A DNA stretch of 18,501 nucleotides, taken from the NCBI GenBank assembly GCA_964534905.1, contig CAZHPZ010000029.1:1-18501 (forward strand), written 5' to 3'. The notes beneath the pieces were generated by a model, which made no database searches, was not told the origin of the DNA, and saw only the letters and a list, made by a program, of their open reading frames with translations. This document shows, one piece after another, positions 1 through 6,568 of this stretch. Both the position numbers and the translations under genes were made by a program. Source of the DNA: RGIG4608 sp964534905 (GTDB taxonomy: Bacteria > Bacillota > Clostridia > Oscillospirales > CAG-272). Position 1 is the first letter of the stretch. Every line of letters begins with the position of its first letter.

Positions 1-672
1 AGAAACGGCGAGGAGGTAAGGGTGGACAACCCCTCAAATTATCCCTCTCCCGATGAGATAGAGGCGGCGTATGAGCCTCTTGTCAAGGCCTCCATCATAA
101 CTCCCACGGAATATGTCGGCGGACTTATGGATCTTTGCCAGGACAGAAGAGGAATATTTATCGATATGAAATATATCGACACGACTCGTGTCGAGCTTCA
201 TTATAAGCTGCCGCTTAACGAAATAATATACGATTTCTTCGATGCTCTCAAGAGCCGTTCAAGAGGATATGCGAGCCTTGATTACGAGCTTGCCGAATAC
301 AATAAGAGCGATCTTGTCAAGCTTGATTTCCTGCTTAACGGAGATCAGGTCGACGCGCTTTCGTTCATCGTTCACGAGGAAAAGGCGTATGCGAGAGCGA
401 GAAGAATTGCGGAGAAGCTTAAGGAGAACATTCCCCGTCAGCTCTTCGAGGTTCCGATTCAGGCGGCCATCGGCTCTAAGATCATAGCGCGTGAGACCGT
501 TAAGGCAATGCGTAAGGACGTCCTTGCGAAGTGCTACGGAGGCGATATCACGAGAAAGAAGAAGCTCCTTGAAAAGCAAAAGGAGGGAAAGAAGAAGATG
601 CGCCAGCTCGGCAGTGTTCAGGTTTCTCCCGAGGCGTTTATGGCGGTTCTTAAGCTTGATGACAATGACTGA
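1..672 (+). CDS. lepA: Elongation factor 4 (LepA), C-terminal part; 5' end outside the window
   Basis: LepA/EF4 is a translational GTPase that acts on the ribosome and promotes back-translocation or assists 30S biogenesis. Only about the last 223 residues are here: the frame is open from base 1 and the GTPase domain lies upstream of the window. What is visible matches the EF-G domain V-like region and the LepA-specific C-terminal domain: EPLVKASIITPTEYVG, then DYELAEY, LDFLLNGDQVDALSFIVH, the IPRQLFEVPIQAAIGSKIIA stretch, and the basic helix with GGDITRKKKLLEKQKEGKKK that is typical of LepA tails. The stop is TGA at 670-672. hemW follows with essentially no gap, as in the conserved Firmicutes lepA-hemW order. 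The internal ATG or GTG codons near the window edge are not the true start. Confidence 0.97.
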   Translation, partial: RNGEEVRVDNPSNYPSPDEIEAAYEPLVKASIITPTEYVGGLMDLCQDRRGIFIDMKYIDTTRVELHYKLPLNEIIYDFFDALKSRSRGYASLDYELAEYNKSDLVKLDFLLNGDQVDALSFIVHEEKAYARARRIAEKLKENIPRQLFEVPIQAAIGSKIIARETVKAMRKDVLAKCYGGDITRKKKLLEKQKEGKKKMRQLGSVQVSPEAFMAVLKLDDND

Positions 673-673
673 T

Positions 674-1831
674 ATGATGAAATTTACCGAAAAAGCCCCA
701 AGAAAATTGGGGCTTTACGTTCATATACCGTTTTGCAGATCGAAATGCCTGTATTGCGATTTCTGCTCTCTTGTGGGACGCACGGACGAGGCGGACATAT
801 ATATAGACGCCCTCTGCCGCGAGATAGTGGAGAGAGGAGCGGAAACGGATGGCTATACGGTCGACACGGTCTATTTCGGCGGAGGAACGCCGAGCTTGCT
901 TACGTCGGGGCAGCTTTTAAGAATATTTGACAGCATAAGGGATAACTTTTTGCTTTCTTACGATGCGGAGATAACGCTGGAATGCAATCCGATAACTCAT
1001 TTGTCTGACGGAGCGGAATATTTCAAGAGTATTTTGTCACTCGGCGTTAACAGACTTTCACTCGGTGTTCAGAGTGCGTGCGACGCAGAGCTTAAGCTTA
1101 TAGGCAGACGGCACACGTTTGCAGAGGCGAAGAAAACGTTTACGGACGCAAGGCAAGCGGGCTTTCGGAATATAAGCGTAGATCTTATGCTCGGTCTGCC
1201 GTCGCAGACGAGGGAGAGTCTTGAGAGCTCGGTAGGGGCTCTTGTGTCACTTTCGCCCGAGCATATTTCGATATACAGTCTTCAGCTTGAGGAGGGCACA
1301 CCGCTTTACAGAATGCGCGACAGGTACGATATCCCCGACGACGACACGGCGGCGGATATGTACGAGAGTGTTGTGGCGATGCTTAAGGAAGCGGGATATC
1401 TGCACTATGAGATAAGCAACTTCGCAAAAGAGGGCAGGGAGAGCAGACATAATAAAAAGTATTGGAGCCTTGACGAATATATCGGTGTGGGACTTGCTGC
1501 TCATTCCGATTTTTCGGGAGAGAGAATCGAGAATACAAGTGATATGCAAAAATATCTTTCGGGAGAGCGAATCGAGGCGAAAAACAGAATATCCGAGCGT
1601 GAGAGAGCGGAGGAGTATATTATGCTCGGCCTGCGCACCTTGCGAGGAATATCGGAGAGCGAATATTTTTCAAGGTTCGGAGAGAGCCTTGATAAAAGAT
1701 ACGGAGAAAAAATGAGAAAATACGAGGCTCTCGGGCTTTTGCTCCGGTGCGGTGACGGAATTCGCCTTTCCGAGCGCGGATTTGAGGTCAGCAACACGAT
1801 CCTCTCGGAGCTTTTGAATTTTGATTATTAA
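674..1831 (+). CDS. hemW: HemW, radical SAM heme chaperone (HemN-like)
   Basis: HemW is a radical-SAM protein related to oxygen-independent coproporphyrinogen oxidase, but established work assigns it a heme-trafficking role. From the ATG at 674 the product is 385 aa, close to E. coli HemW (378). The radical SAM cluster motif is CRSKCLYCDFC at residues 21-31 (C-x3-C-x2-C-x-C), preceded by LGLYVHIPF and followed by VYFGGGTPS, the SAM-binding glycine motif. The C-terminal part carries the HemN-type helical domain. The start is uncertain: in-frame ATGs lie at 659, 665, 674 and 677, none has a clear Shine-Dalgarno, and the first two overlap lepA. Translation is probably coupled to lepA termination. 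The ORF stays open upstream of 659, but that part is a frame shadow of lepA. lepA-hemW is a conserved Firmicutes gene pair. Confidence 0.93.
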   Translation: MMKFTEKAPRKLGLYVHIPFCRSKCLYCDFCSLVGRTDEADIYIDALCREIVERGAETDGYTVDTVYFGGGTPSLLTSGQLLRIFDSIRDNFLLSYDAEITLECNPITHLSDGAEYFKSILSLGVNRLSLGVQSACDAELKLIGRRHTFAEAKKTFTDARQAGFRNISVDLMLGLPSQTRESLESSVGALVSLSPEHISIYSLQLEEGTPLYRMRDRYDIPDDDTAADMYESVVAMLKEAGYLHYEISNFAKEGRESRHNKKYWSLDEYIGVGLAAHSDFSGERIENTSDMQKYLSGERIEAKNRISERERAEEYIMLGLRTLRGISESEYFSRFGESLDKRYGEKMRKYEALGLLLRCGDGIRLSERGFEVSNTILSELLNFDY

Positions 1832-1834
1832 CTA

Positions 1835-1863
1835 TTGACAAAACCGCATAAATCGGGTAGAAT
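1835..1863 (+). promoter_or_regulatory. Sigma-A promoter for the DUF1292 gene
   Basis: TTGACA at 1835-1840, a 17-bp spacer and TAGAAT at 1858-1863. The -35 is perfect and the -10 matches 5 of 6. It starts 3 nt after the hemW stop, so the DUF1292 gene and probably the 6S RNA behind it can be transcribed independently of lepA-hemW. Confidence 0.85.
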
Positions 1864-1893
1864 AATAATATAATAACAAAGGAGAATCTGAAA

Positions 1894-2187
1894 ATGGATA
1901 CAAATAATACAGAAAGAGAATTTTTCACACTCACCGACGAGGAGGGTAACGAGATAGAGTTCGAGCTTATCGGCGCTGCAGAGCTTGACGGCAATCAGTA
2001 TTTTGCTTTCATTCCCGCAGAGGAGGATCCCGATAAGGAGTTCTGCGAATATACCGTGCTTAAGTCCGTTATAGAGGACGGCGAGGAATCGCTCGTTTCT
2101 ATCGACGATGATGCGGAATTCGATAAGGTTGCGGACTACTTCGACAATCTGTTCGCGAGCGAAATCGATTACGACGCAACAGTCTGA
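1894..2187 (+). CDS. DUF1292 (YrzB-like) small acidic protein
   Basis: This is a 97-aa, strongly acidic, cytoplasmic protein with no membrane segment or signal peptide. The N-terminal pattern FFTLTDEEGNEIEFELIG, followed by an alternating strand rich in Glu/Asp and the motif YFAFIPAEE, fits the DUF1292 family (B. subtilis YrzB), whose molecular function is not established. The start is set by AAAGGAG at about 1879-1885, placed 8 nt before the ATG. It has its own strong promoter and sits directly upstream of the 6S-like RNA, with only about 10 nt between stop and RNA. No separate promoter for the RNA was obvious, so co-transcription with later processing is possible. In Firmicutes the family is often found near alaS/yrrK/yqgF-type genes, which are not present here. 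Confidence 0.85.
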   Translation: MDTNNTEREFFTLTDEEGNEIEFELIGAAELDGNQYFAFIPAEEDPDKEFCEYTVLKSVIEDGEESLVSIDDDAEFDKVADYFDNLFASEIDYDATV

Positions 2188-2197
2188 TTTGAGTGTA

Positions 2198-2412
2198 TAT
2201 CCTGCACATTCCGTGATGCTTGGGTGATTGAACCTACATTTGATTAAAGGAGCTCGAAATAAATTTGGCGTTGGTTTGCAGACCTCCCGACTCACAGGCA
2301 ATTGACTTGTCTTGCCGTGGACTCGGACGCTGGGAGCAGTAAAGACGGCAATAGAGCACCGCCCTGAACACAGGGTTCTAAAGTTCCGGGCACACGTTTG
2401 TGCGGGGATTCA
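2198..2412 (+). ncRNA. ssrS: 6S RNA (SsrS), regulator of sigma-A RNA polymerase
   Basis: 6S RNA folds as a rod that mimics an open promoter and sequesters housekeeping RNA polymerase. An outer helix pairs CCTGCACA (2201-2208) with TGTGCGGG (2399-2406, one G-T pair). The 5' strand then reads CCGTGATGCTTGGGTG, like the 5' conserved segment of known 6S RNAs. On the 3' side, CCCTGAACACAGGGTTC (2362-2378) forms a CCCTG/CAGGG hairpin that strongly resembles the CCUUGAACCAAGGGUUC hairpin of the E. coli 6S central bubble. The apical arm is built from CTCCC (2284-2288) with GGGAG (2332-2336), CCGA with TCGG, and GGCAA (2297-2301) with TTGCC (2312-2316). A Rho-independent terminator follows at once. 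The exact ends are estimates. Reading this from base pairing rather than a covariance model leaves some doubt; tmRNA, SRP RNA and RNase P signatures are absent. Confidence 0.8.
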
Positions 2413-2420
2413 TAAAACGA

Positions 2421-2451
2421 AAAAGCAAGCACGTCCCGTGCTTGTTTTTTT
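2421..2451 (+). terminator. Rho-independent terminator after 6S RNA
   Basis: An 8-bp stem CAAGCACG (2426-2433) / CGTGCTTG (2437-2444) with a 3-nt loop, preceded by an A-run and followed by seven T (2445-2451). It closes the DUF1292-6S transcription unit just before repeat cluster A. Confidence 0.92.
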
Positions 2452-2580
2452 ATGCTTGAAAATTTACTCTTCCGGTTATATAAAAAGCCGAGAAAATATT
2501 ATGACAGTCGACTACGCACAACCCCCGTGTGGAGGGGGCTTTGCTCCCGACATGCTCCGAAATGGTGAGCGTGCATGTTC

Positions 2581-2634
2581 GTGTCCAAGATTCTTCGCTG
2601 CGCTCAAGAATGACCGTCTTTGACGGTCGAGCAC
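2581..2634 (+). repeat. E8 cassette, copy in cluster A (54 nt)
   Basis: Bounded by GTGTCC and GAGCAC. It contains ATTCTTCGCTGCGCTCAAGAAT, an ATTCT/AGAAT stem over a GCTGCGC core, and a perfect hairpin GACCGTC-TTT-GACGGTC at 2612-2628. The following sequence, TTTGTTCGCACTTAC, is shared with the sequence after E5 in cluster B. Confidence 0.75.
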
Positions 2635-2641
2635 TTTGTTC

Positions 2642-2862
2642 GCACTTACCAATGCGATAAAAAGTTTTGTTCCGCTTTTTCAAAAGCGGATGCCTGCGCG
2701 GCATGAGCGCATATCGGCGTTTCTCTTTTGCTAAGCTTTTCTCTTTGCGCCTATAGTGCCAAAGAGAAAAGCGAATTAAAGATAAGCACAAACTATAAAA
2801 CAGCGCACAGATACCCTGCTACACAGAAACCCGTAAGGCGGGTGGCTTGCTCCCGCCGCCGA
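2642..2862 (+). repeat. E6 element, copy in cluster A
   Basis: Starts GCACTTACCAATGC. It contains the hairpin TCCGCTTTT-TC-AAAAGCGGA, a GCGCGGCATGAGCGCA core, the inverted repeat TTTTCTCTTTG...CAAAGAGAAAA around a conserved CGCCTATAGTGC loop, and ends in a GGCGGGTGGCTTGCTCCCGCC hairpin-like module. It is similar over about 200 nt to 9470-9674 and to the reverse complement of 13133-13329. Confidence 0.8.
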
Positions 2863-2890
2863 TTACTATGAAAAAATCTTTTGCTTTGTA

Positions 2891-2939
2891 ACACCTCATC
2901 CACCGCTTGCGAGGTCCCCCTTCTCCCGCTGGAGAAGGC
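2891..2939 (-). repeat. E3 double hairpin, copy 1
   Basis: Reverse-oriented copy of the module GCCTTCTCC...GGAGAAGG followed by GGGACCGC...GCGGT and GGATGAGGTGT. Other copies are at 3743-3791, 9990-10038 and 13004-13102. Confidence 0.75.
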
Positions 2940-2950
2940 TAATAGCACTC

Positions 2951-3015
2951 ATTCGCTTCGAGAACCCCACGCGCCGGATAAGGCTTATATTACATTCGCT
3001 TCGGGAACCCCGCGC
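2951..3015. repeat. R4 motif, two tandem copies
   Basis: ATTCGCTTCGAGAACCCCAC (2951-2970) and ATTCGCTTCGGGAACCCC (2994-3011) are two imperfect direct copies 43 nt apart. The reverse complement of the same motif occurs inside the E3 copy of cluster C at 13014-13038. Confidence 0.65.
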
Positions 3016-3046
3016 ATCGAAGAAAGCAAAAGTTTGTGCGAACAAA

Positions 3047-3141
3047 GTGCCCGACCCGTAGAAGAGTCATGCCTATAAATTTGCTGCAGGCAGCAAATTT
3101 ATAGCGAGATAGCCCAAAGGGCTACTCGGGATCTGTGGCAC
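3047..3141 (-). repeat. E5 cassette, cluster A (95 nt)
   Basis: Reverse-oriented copy with GTGCC/GGCAC ends. It contains a perfect 14-bp-arm palindrome TATAAATTTGCTGC / GCAGCAAATTTATA (3074-3087, 3090-3103) and a TAGCCC-AAA-GGGCTA hairpin (3110-3124). The cluster B copies have changed but still paired arms. Confidence 0.82.
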
Positions 3142-3151
3142 ACAGAGTTGA

Positions 3152-3270
3152 GGCTCCCTCCGAGAGGGAGCTGTCGGCAAAGCCGACTGAGGGATTGTGA
3201 ATACACGAATTATAAGTCAATCCCTCCGTCACGGCGTTCGCCGTGCTACCTCCCTTTGCACAAAGGAGGC
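3152..3270 (-). repeat. E2 cassette, cluster A (119 nt)
   Basis: Four hairpins around a central dyad: CTCCCTC/GAGGGAG, GTCGGCAAAGCCGAC, then GAGGGATTG and CAATCCCTC flanking an AT-rich centre (TGAATACACGAATTATAAGT), then CACGGCGTTCGCCGTG and CCTCCTTT/AAAGGAGG-type arms. The reverse complement is found at 9225-9358 with a longer first hairpin. Confidence 0.82.
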
Positions 3271-3333
3271 AAAGATTGGTGCAAACCCTGTAGAGTGGGG
3301 TCGCGCTGATTGGAGAATAACGGCGCTGAGCAA

Positions 3334-3472
3334 GGCTCCCTCCGAGAGGGAGCTGTCACCGCAGGTGACTGAAGGAGAGTGCGCAACAATAAAATTCACT
3401 CAAACTCAAAGTAACGCAGGCTCCTTCCGTCAAAAATCAGAGATTTTTGACACCTCCCTCTCGGAGGGAGGC
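3334..3472 (-). repeat. E1 cassette, cluster A (139 nt)
   Basis: Reverse complement of the copies at 9725-9863 and 12822-12960, all exactly 139 nt and nearly identical apart from a short central stretch. It has terminal CTCCCTC/GAGGGAG-type hairpins at both ends, an internal TCAAAAATC/GATTTTTGA hairpin and a TCACCTGCGGTGA hairpin. Confidence 0.88.
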
Positions 3473-3505
3473 AAAAATAGCAAACCAATAACTTCTAAAA
3501 ACAAA

Positions 3506-3558
3506 GTGCCCGACACATTTATGTGTCATCCTCGAGCGCAGCGAAGGATCTGGGGCAC
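3506..3558 (-). repeat. E8 cassette, second copy in cluster A (53 nt)
   Basis: GTGCC and GGCAC ends. The hairpin GACACAT-TT-ATGTGTC (3512-3527) occupies the same place as the GACCGTC/GACGGTC hairpin of the other copies, with a different arm sequence but preserved pairing. It is followed by CCTCGAGCGCAGCGAAGG. Confidence 0.75.
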
Positions 3559-3571
3559 GCGCCTACGCAGG

Positions 3572-3624
3572 TCAATCCCTCCGTCACGGCACAGCCGTGC
3601 CACCTCCCTTTACACAAAGGAGGC
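3572..3624 (-). repeat. Half E2 cassette, cluster A
   Basis: Only the right half of E2 is present: CAATCCCTCCGTC, then CACGGCACAGCCGTG (loop changed from the 3152-3270 copy) and CCTCCCTTTACACAAAGGAGG. It is truncated exactly at the central dyad and abuts the E8 copy on its left. Confidence 0.7.
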
Positions 3625-3742
3625 AATTATCGGTGCGAACATAGCAGACAATCATTTAATACCCAATTATTCTGTACCAAATCGGCGGGAGCAAGCCCCC
3701 CGCTCTACAAAAATTTTACGTAACCTTGCGACACATCAATTA

Positions 3743-3791
3743 GCCTTCTCCAGTGGGAGAAGGGGGACCGCGGGAGCGGTGGATGAGGTGT
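3743..3791 (+). repeat. E3 double hairpin, copy 2
   Basis: Forward copy: GCCTTCTCCAGTGGGAGAAG, then GGGACCGCGGGAGCGGTGG, ending GATGAGGTGT. Confidence 0.75.
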
Positions 3792-4060
3792 GTGCGTTTA
3801 TACAAACAAAGAGCCCGACCCGTAGAAGAGTCAAGCGCGGAATTTCAGTCTGTGCTTCGCACGGTGCGCGCTCGATTCGTTGATGACAGTAAAAAATAAC
3901 AGCACTACATAGCAATCCCACCTTACTGAATATCCCGGAAGGCTCACAAGCGAGCTAAATTCTCCTCGGAGTTCCCGTGCGAGCACGGAACGTCCTTAGT
4001 CGAATTTGCGAACCGGATTCTGTGCTTCGTACAGAGCTGTTTCTTTTCGTCGATGGGCTT

Positions 4061-4095
4061 TAAAAAAATTAAGAGTACCACTTTGTGGTACTCTT
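4061..4095 (-). terminator. Rho-independent terminator of tRNA-Cys
   Basis: A perfect 11-bp stem AAGAGTACCAC (4071-4081) / GTGGTACTCTT (4085-4095) with a 3-nt loop. On the minus strand it is followed by AATTTTTTT, and it lies just 3' of the tRNA. Confidence 0.9.
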
Positions 4096-4102
4096 GATTT
4101 TT

Positions 4103-4176
4103 TGGAGGCGCCACCCGGAATCGGACCGGGGATAGAGGTGTTGCAGACCTTTGCCTTACCGCTTGGCCATGGCGCC
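4103..4176 (-). tRNA. tRNA-Cys (GCA), CCA encoded, with unusual T-loop
   Basis: The minus strand reads GGCGCCATGGCCAAGCGGTA at the 5' end, anticodon loop CTGCAAC (GCA, Cys), and 3' TGGCGCC-T-CCA; total 74 nt, the usual tRNA-Cys length with encoded CCA. The acceptor stem is perfect. Two departures are visible: the T-loop is TCCGATT, so position 55 is C instead of the almost invariant U (pseudouridine 55), and pair 27-43 is A-C. It has a near-perfect promoter and its own terminator, so it is probably expressed, but the function of this copy should not be assumed. Confidence 0.93.
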
Positions 4177-4198
4177 GTATTCAGTTGACAACATTATG

Positions 4199-4227
4199 AT
4201 TATATCACAAAGAAATGCTCTTGTCAA
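4199..4227 (-). promoter_or_regulatory. Promoter of tRNA-Cys
   Basis: On the minus strand: TTGACA (4222-4227), a 17-bp spacer ending in TGA (extended -10), and TATAAT (4199-4204). Full consensus, 23 nt before the tRNA 5' end. Confidence 0.92.
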
Positions 4228-4274
4228 GGCTTTTTGAGCAGTTTTTTTGTTTACAAATTCAAGCATATTTTTTA

Positions 4275-4303
4275 TTGACACACCGCTCTTTTCCGTGTAT
4301 AAT
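4275..4303 (+). promoter_or_regulatory. Promoter of fucO
   Basis: TTGACA (4275-4280), a 17-bp spacer and TATAAT (4298-4303): a full-consensus sigma-A promoter, divergent from that of tRNA-Cys. The leader is only about 45 nt and no operator dyad was obvious, so fucO may be expressed at a high basal level. Confidence 0.92.
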
Positions 4304-4357
4304 ACAGTTAAAGATTGACAAATCTTAAACTATCTTTTTTGTAAGGAGACTATGAAA

Positions 4358-5503
4358 ATGGCAAGATTCGTACTTAATGAAACATCTTATCACGGCAAAG
4401 GCGTTATCGCCGAGATCGCTACCGAAATCAAGGCAAGAGGCTTTAAGAAAGCATTTGTTTGCTCCGACCCCGACCTTATCAAATTCGGCGTTACGAAGAA
4501 AGTAACGGACGTGCTTGACGGTGCGAGCATAGCATACGAGATCTACTCCAACATTAAGCCCAATCCCACTATCGAAAACGTTCAGACGGGCGTTGAGGCA
4601 TTCCGTGCAAGCGGTGCGGACTGCATCGTCGCTATCGGCGGCGGATCCTCTATGGACACCGCAAAGGCAATCGGTATAATCATCGAAAATCCCGAATTCG
4701 CAGACGTTCGCTCTCTTGAGGGCGTCGCTCCCACAAAGAACAAATGCACACCCATCATCGCAGTACCCACCACCGCGGGAACTGCCGCTGAGGTTACAAT
4801 AAATTACGTTATCACCGACGCCGAAAAGAACAGGAAAATGGTTTGCGTCGACGTTCACGACATTCCCGTGGTTGCGGTAGTTGACCCCGATATGATGGCT
4901 TCCATGCCTCGCGGACTTACTGCAGCTACCGGAATGGACGCTCTCACTCACGCTATTGAGGGCTACATCACGGCAGGCGCTTGGGAAATGAGCGATATGT
5001 TCCACATCAAGGCTATTGAGATAATCGCCAAGAGCCTGCGCGGAGCAGTTGAAAACACGCCCGAGGGACGTGAGGGAATGGCTCTCGGTCAGTATATTGC
5101 CGGAATGGGATTCTCCAACGTCGGTCTCGGCATAGTTCACTCAATGGCTCACCCTCTCGGAGCGCTCTATGACACTCCCCACGGCGTAGCCAATGCTATA
5201 ATTCTTCCCACGGTTATGGAATACAACGCTCCCGCAACGGGCGAAAAGTACAGAGACATTGCAAGGGCAATGGGCGTTGTCGGCGTTGACGAAATGACGC
5301 TTGAGGACGCAAGACGTGCGGCAATAGATGCGGTAAAGCAGCTCTCCGTTGACGTCGGAATTCCCTCCGACCTCAAGGACATCGTAAAGCCCGAGGATCT
5401 CGACTTCCTCGCACAGTCCGCTTACGATGACGCTTGCCGTCCCGGCAATCCCAGAGAAACAAGCGTTGCGGAGATCAAGGAGCTTTATCTCAAGCTTATG
5501 TGA
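4358..5503 (+). CDS. fucO: Lactaldehyde reductase / 1,2-propanediol oxidoreductase, iron-dependent ADH
   Basis: Group III (iron-containing) alcohol dehydrogenase that reduces L-lactaldehyde to L-1,2-propanediol with NADH during anaerobic fucose or rhamnose fermentation. The 381-aa product aligns along its whole length with E. coli FucO (382 aa): GGGSSMD at 94-100 binds cofactor, PTTAGTAAEVTINYVITD is conserved, and the iron ligands are D194, H198, H261 and H275, matching E. coli D196/H200/H263/H277. The start is decided by spacing: AAGGAG at 4343-4348 is 9 nt from the ATG at 4358 but only 3 nt from an in-frame ATG at 4352, and 4358 also gives the family length. It is monocistronic, with its own promoter and terminator. 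No fucose or rhamnose kinase, isomerase or aldolase gene is nearby, so a role as a general short-chain alcohol dehydrogenase cannot be excluded. Confidence 0.93.
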   Translation: MARFVLNETSYHGKGVIAEIATEIKARGFKKAFVCSDPDLIKFGVTKKVTDVLDGASIAYEIYSNIKPNPTIENVQTGVEAFRASGADCIVAIGGGSSMDTAKAIGIIIENPEFADVRSLEGVAPTKNKCTPIIAVPTTAGTAAEVTINYVITDAEKNRKMVCVDVHDIPVVAVVDPDMMASMPRGLTAATGMDALTHAIEGYITAGAWEMSDMFHIKAIEIIAKSLRGAVENTPEGREGMALGQYIAGMGFSNVGLGIVHSMAHPLGALYDTPHGVANAIILPTVMEYNAPATGEKYRDIARAMGVVGVDEMTLEDARRAAIDAVKQLSVDVGIPSDLKDIVKPEDLDFLAQSAYDDACRPGNPRETSVAEIKELYLKLM

Positions 5504-5521
5504 TCCGCAAGGAAAATCGAC

Positions 5522-5547
5522 AAAAGGCACCGCAAGCGGTGCCTTTT
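5522..5547 (+). terminator. Terminator after fucO
   Basis: AAAAGGCACCG / CGGTGCCTTTT stem (about 11 bp) with a CAAG loop. The A/T ends make it possibly bidirectional. Confidence 0.92.
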
Positions 5548-5584
5548 GTTGTACCCTGCGTGCTGTCAATATTCCCTGTGAGTA

Positions 5585-5613
5585 TTGACATTTTCGTTTT
5601 TTTATAGTATTAT
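5585..5613 (+). promoter_or_regulatory. Promoter of the sugar transporter operon
   Basis: TTGACA (5585-5590), a 17-bp spacer and TATTAT (5608-5613). The expected transcription start is near 5620, which leaves only about 8 nt before the ATG at 5628 and supports the later start at 5661. Confidence 0.82.
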
Positions 5614-5660
5614 TAATATGTAATAATATGCTTCACACAAGGCTGGTGAAAAAACTCAAA

Positions 5661-6560
5661 ATGAAGATCAACAAAAATCTCAAGGGCTGGTTATATCTGC
5701 TCCCGGCATTTGCTTTTGTTGCGGTATTTATGCTCTATCCCCTCATCGATGTGCTTATCTATTCCTTTGAGGAGGGTTATAATTTCGTTTCGGGCGAATC
5801 GTTCGGCTTCGGATTTTATAACTACGGCTATGTTCTGCGCGACCCGTATTTCCTTTCTGCGCTTAAGAACACATTTATTCTCGTTGTAATAACCGTCCCC
5901 TTATCCACCGTGCTCGCACTCGTCATTTCATGCGCTCTTTCAAGCATCAAATGGCTCAGACGTGCGTACCAAACAATTTTCTTTCTCCCGTACGTTACAA
6001 ACACGCTTGCGGTCGGACTCGTTTTTATGATACTCTTCAAGAAAACTCCGTATTCCGACGGACTTGTTAATTTCGTTATAACAAGCCTCGGCGGAACGGC
6101 AATAGATTTCATAGACGGCGCATATTGGGCAAAAATGCTTGTTTTGTGCATCTACACCATTTGGGTAGTTCTGCCCTTTAAGATTCTTATTCTCACAAGC
6201 GCACTTGCCTCCGTCGACAAGACCTATTATCAGGCGGCAAGGATCGACGGCACGGACGAGGGGCGTATATTTTGGAGAATAACGCTTCCGATGATATCCC
6301 CCACAATATCCTATCTTGTCATCACGGGCTTTATCGGAGCATTCAAGGCATACAGCGACGCGGTAGCCCTTTTCGGAACCGAGCTTAACCTTGCGGGAAT
6401 GAACACGATAGTCGGATACGTTTACGATATGCTTTACGGTGACGGCGGCGGATATCCGTCGTTTGCATCTGCGGCGGCAATAATCCTTTTCTGCATAGTG
6501 CTGACAATAACCTGTATCAACCTTATTATCGGCAAGCGCCACGTTCATTACGGAAAGTGA
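5661..6560 (+). CDS. CUT1 sugar ABC transporter permease, MalF/UgpA type
   Basis: Inner-membrane subunit of a carbohydrate (CUT1) importer; with the next gene it forms the heterodimeric channel. It is about 299 aa with six predicted membrane helices, beginning WLYLLPAFAFVAVFMLYPLI, the usual MalF-like first helix followed by a short periplasmic-side loop. The EAA loop that docks the ATPase is at YYQAARIDGTDEGRIFWRIT-LP. An upstream in-frame ATG at 5628 would sit only about 8 nt from the predicted transcription start and has no Shine-Dalgarno, so I prefer 5661, which is preceded by GGTGA at 5645-5649. The substrate cannot be read from the permease. Confidence 0.92.
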   Translation: MKINKNLKGWLYLLPAFAFVAVFMLYPLIDVLIYSFEEGYNFVSGESFGFGFYNYGYVLRDPYFLSALKNTFILVVITVPLSTVLALVISCALSSIKWLRRAYQTIFFLPYVTNTLAVGLVFMILFKKTPYSDGLVNFVITSLGGTAIDFIDGAYWAKMLVLCIYTIWVVLPFKILILTSALASVDKTYYQAARIDGTDEGRIFWRITLPMISPTISYLVITGFIGAFKAYSDAVALFGTELNLAGMNTIVGYVYDMLYGDGGGYPSFASAAAIILFCIVLTITCINLIIGKRHVHYGK

Positions 6561-6568
6561 GGCATGAT

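Larger units (their letters stand above)
2452..4061. other. Gene-free repeat cluster A
   Basis: No convincing gene is present in these 1.6 kb. The open frames here run through palindromic repeats, lack ribosome binding sites and show no recognisable domain. Read left to right the cluster holds E8 (2581-2634) and E6 (2642-2862) forward; E3 (2891-2939), two R4 motifs, E5 (3047-3141), E2 (3152-3270), E1 (3334-3472), E8 (3506-3558) and a half E2 (3572-3624) in reverse; then E3 (3743-3791) forward and a partial E5 near 3812-3833. The right flank (about 3900-4050) contains a further palindrome, GTTCCCGTGC/GCACGGAAC near 3972-3992. I could assign nothing else to 2452-2580. Confidence 0.8.

Noticed and set aside
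491..673. N-terminal extension of HemW
   Set aside because: It lies inside lepA in another frame, and the family length fits a start near 665-677.
2312..2623. 103-aa plus-strand frame
   Set aside because: It overlaps the 6S-like RNA and its terminator.
3197..3883. 228-aa open reading frame in cluster A
   Set aside because: It runs through E2, E1, E8 and E3 repeats, has no ribosome binding site and no recognisable domain; similar peptide stretches appear in other frames wherever the repeats occur.
2452..4061. CRISPR array
   Set aside because: The repeats differ in type, length, orientation and spacing, and there are no regular spacers or cas genes.
4006..4188. 60-aa frame
   Set aside because: It overlaps the tRNA-Cys gene and its terminator.
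4325..5140. 271-aa minus-strand frame opposite fucO
   Set aside because: Antisense shadow of fucO, with Cys/His/Ser-rich composition and no domain.
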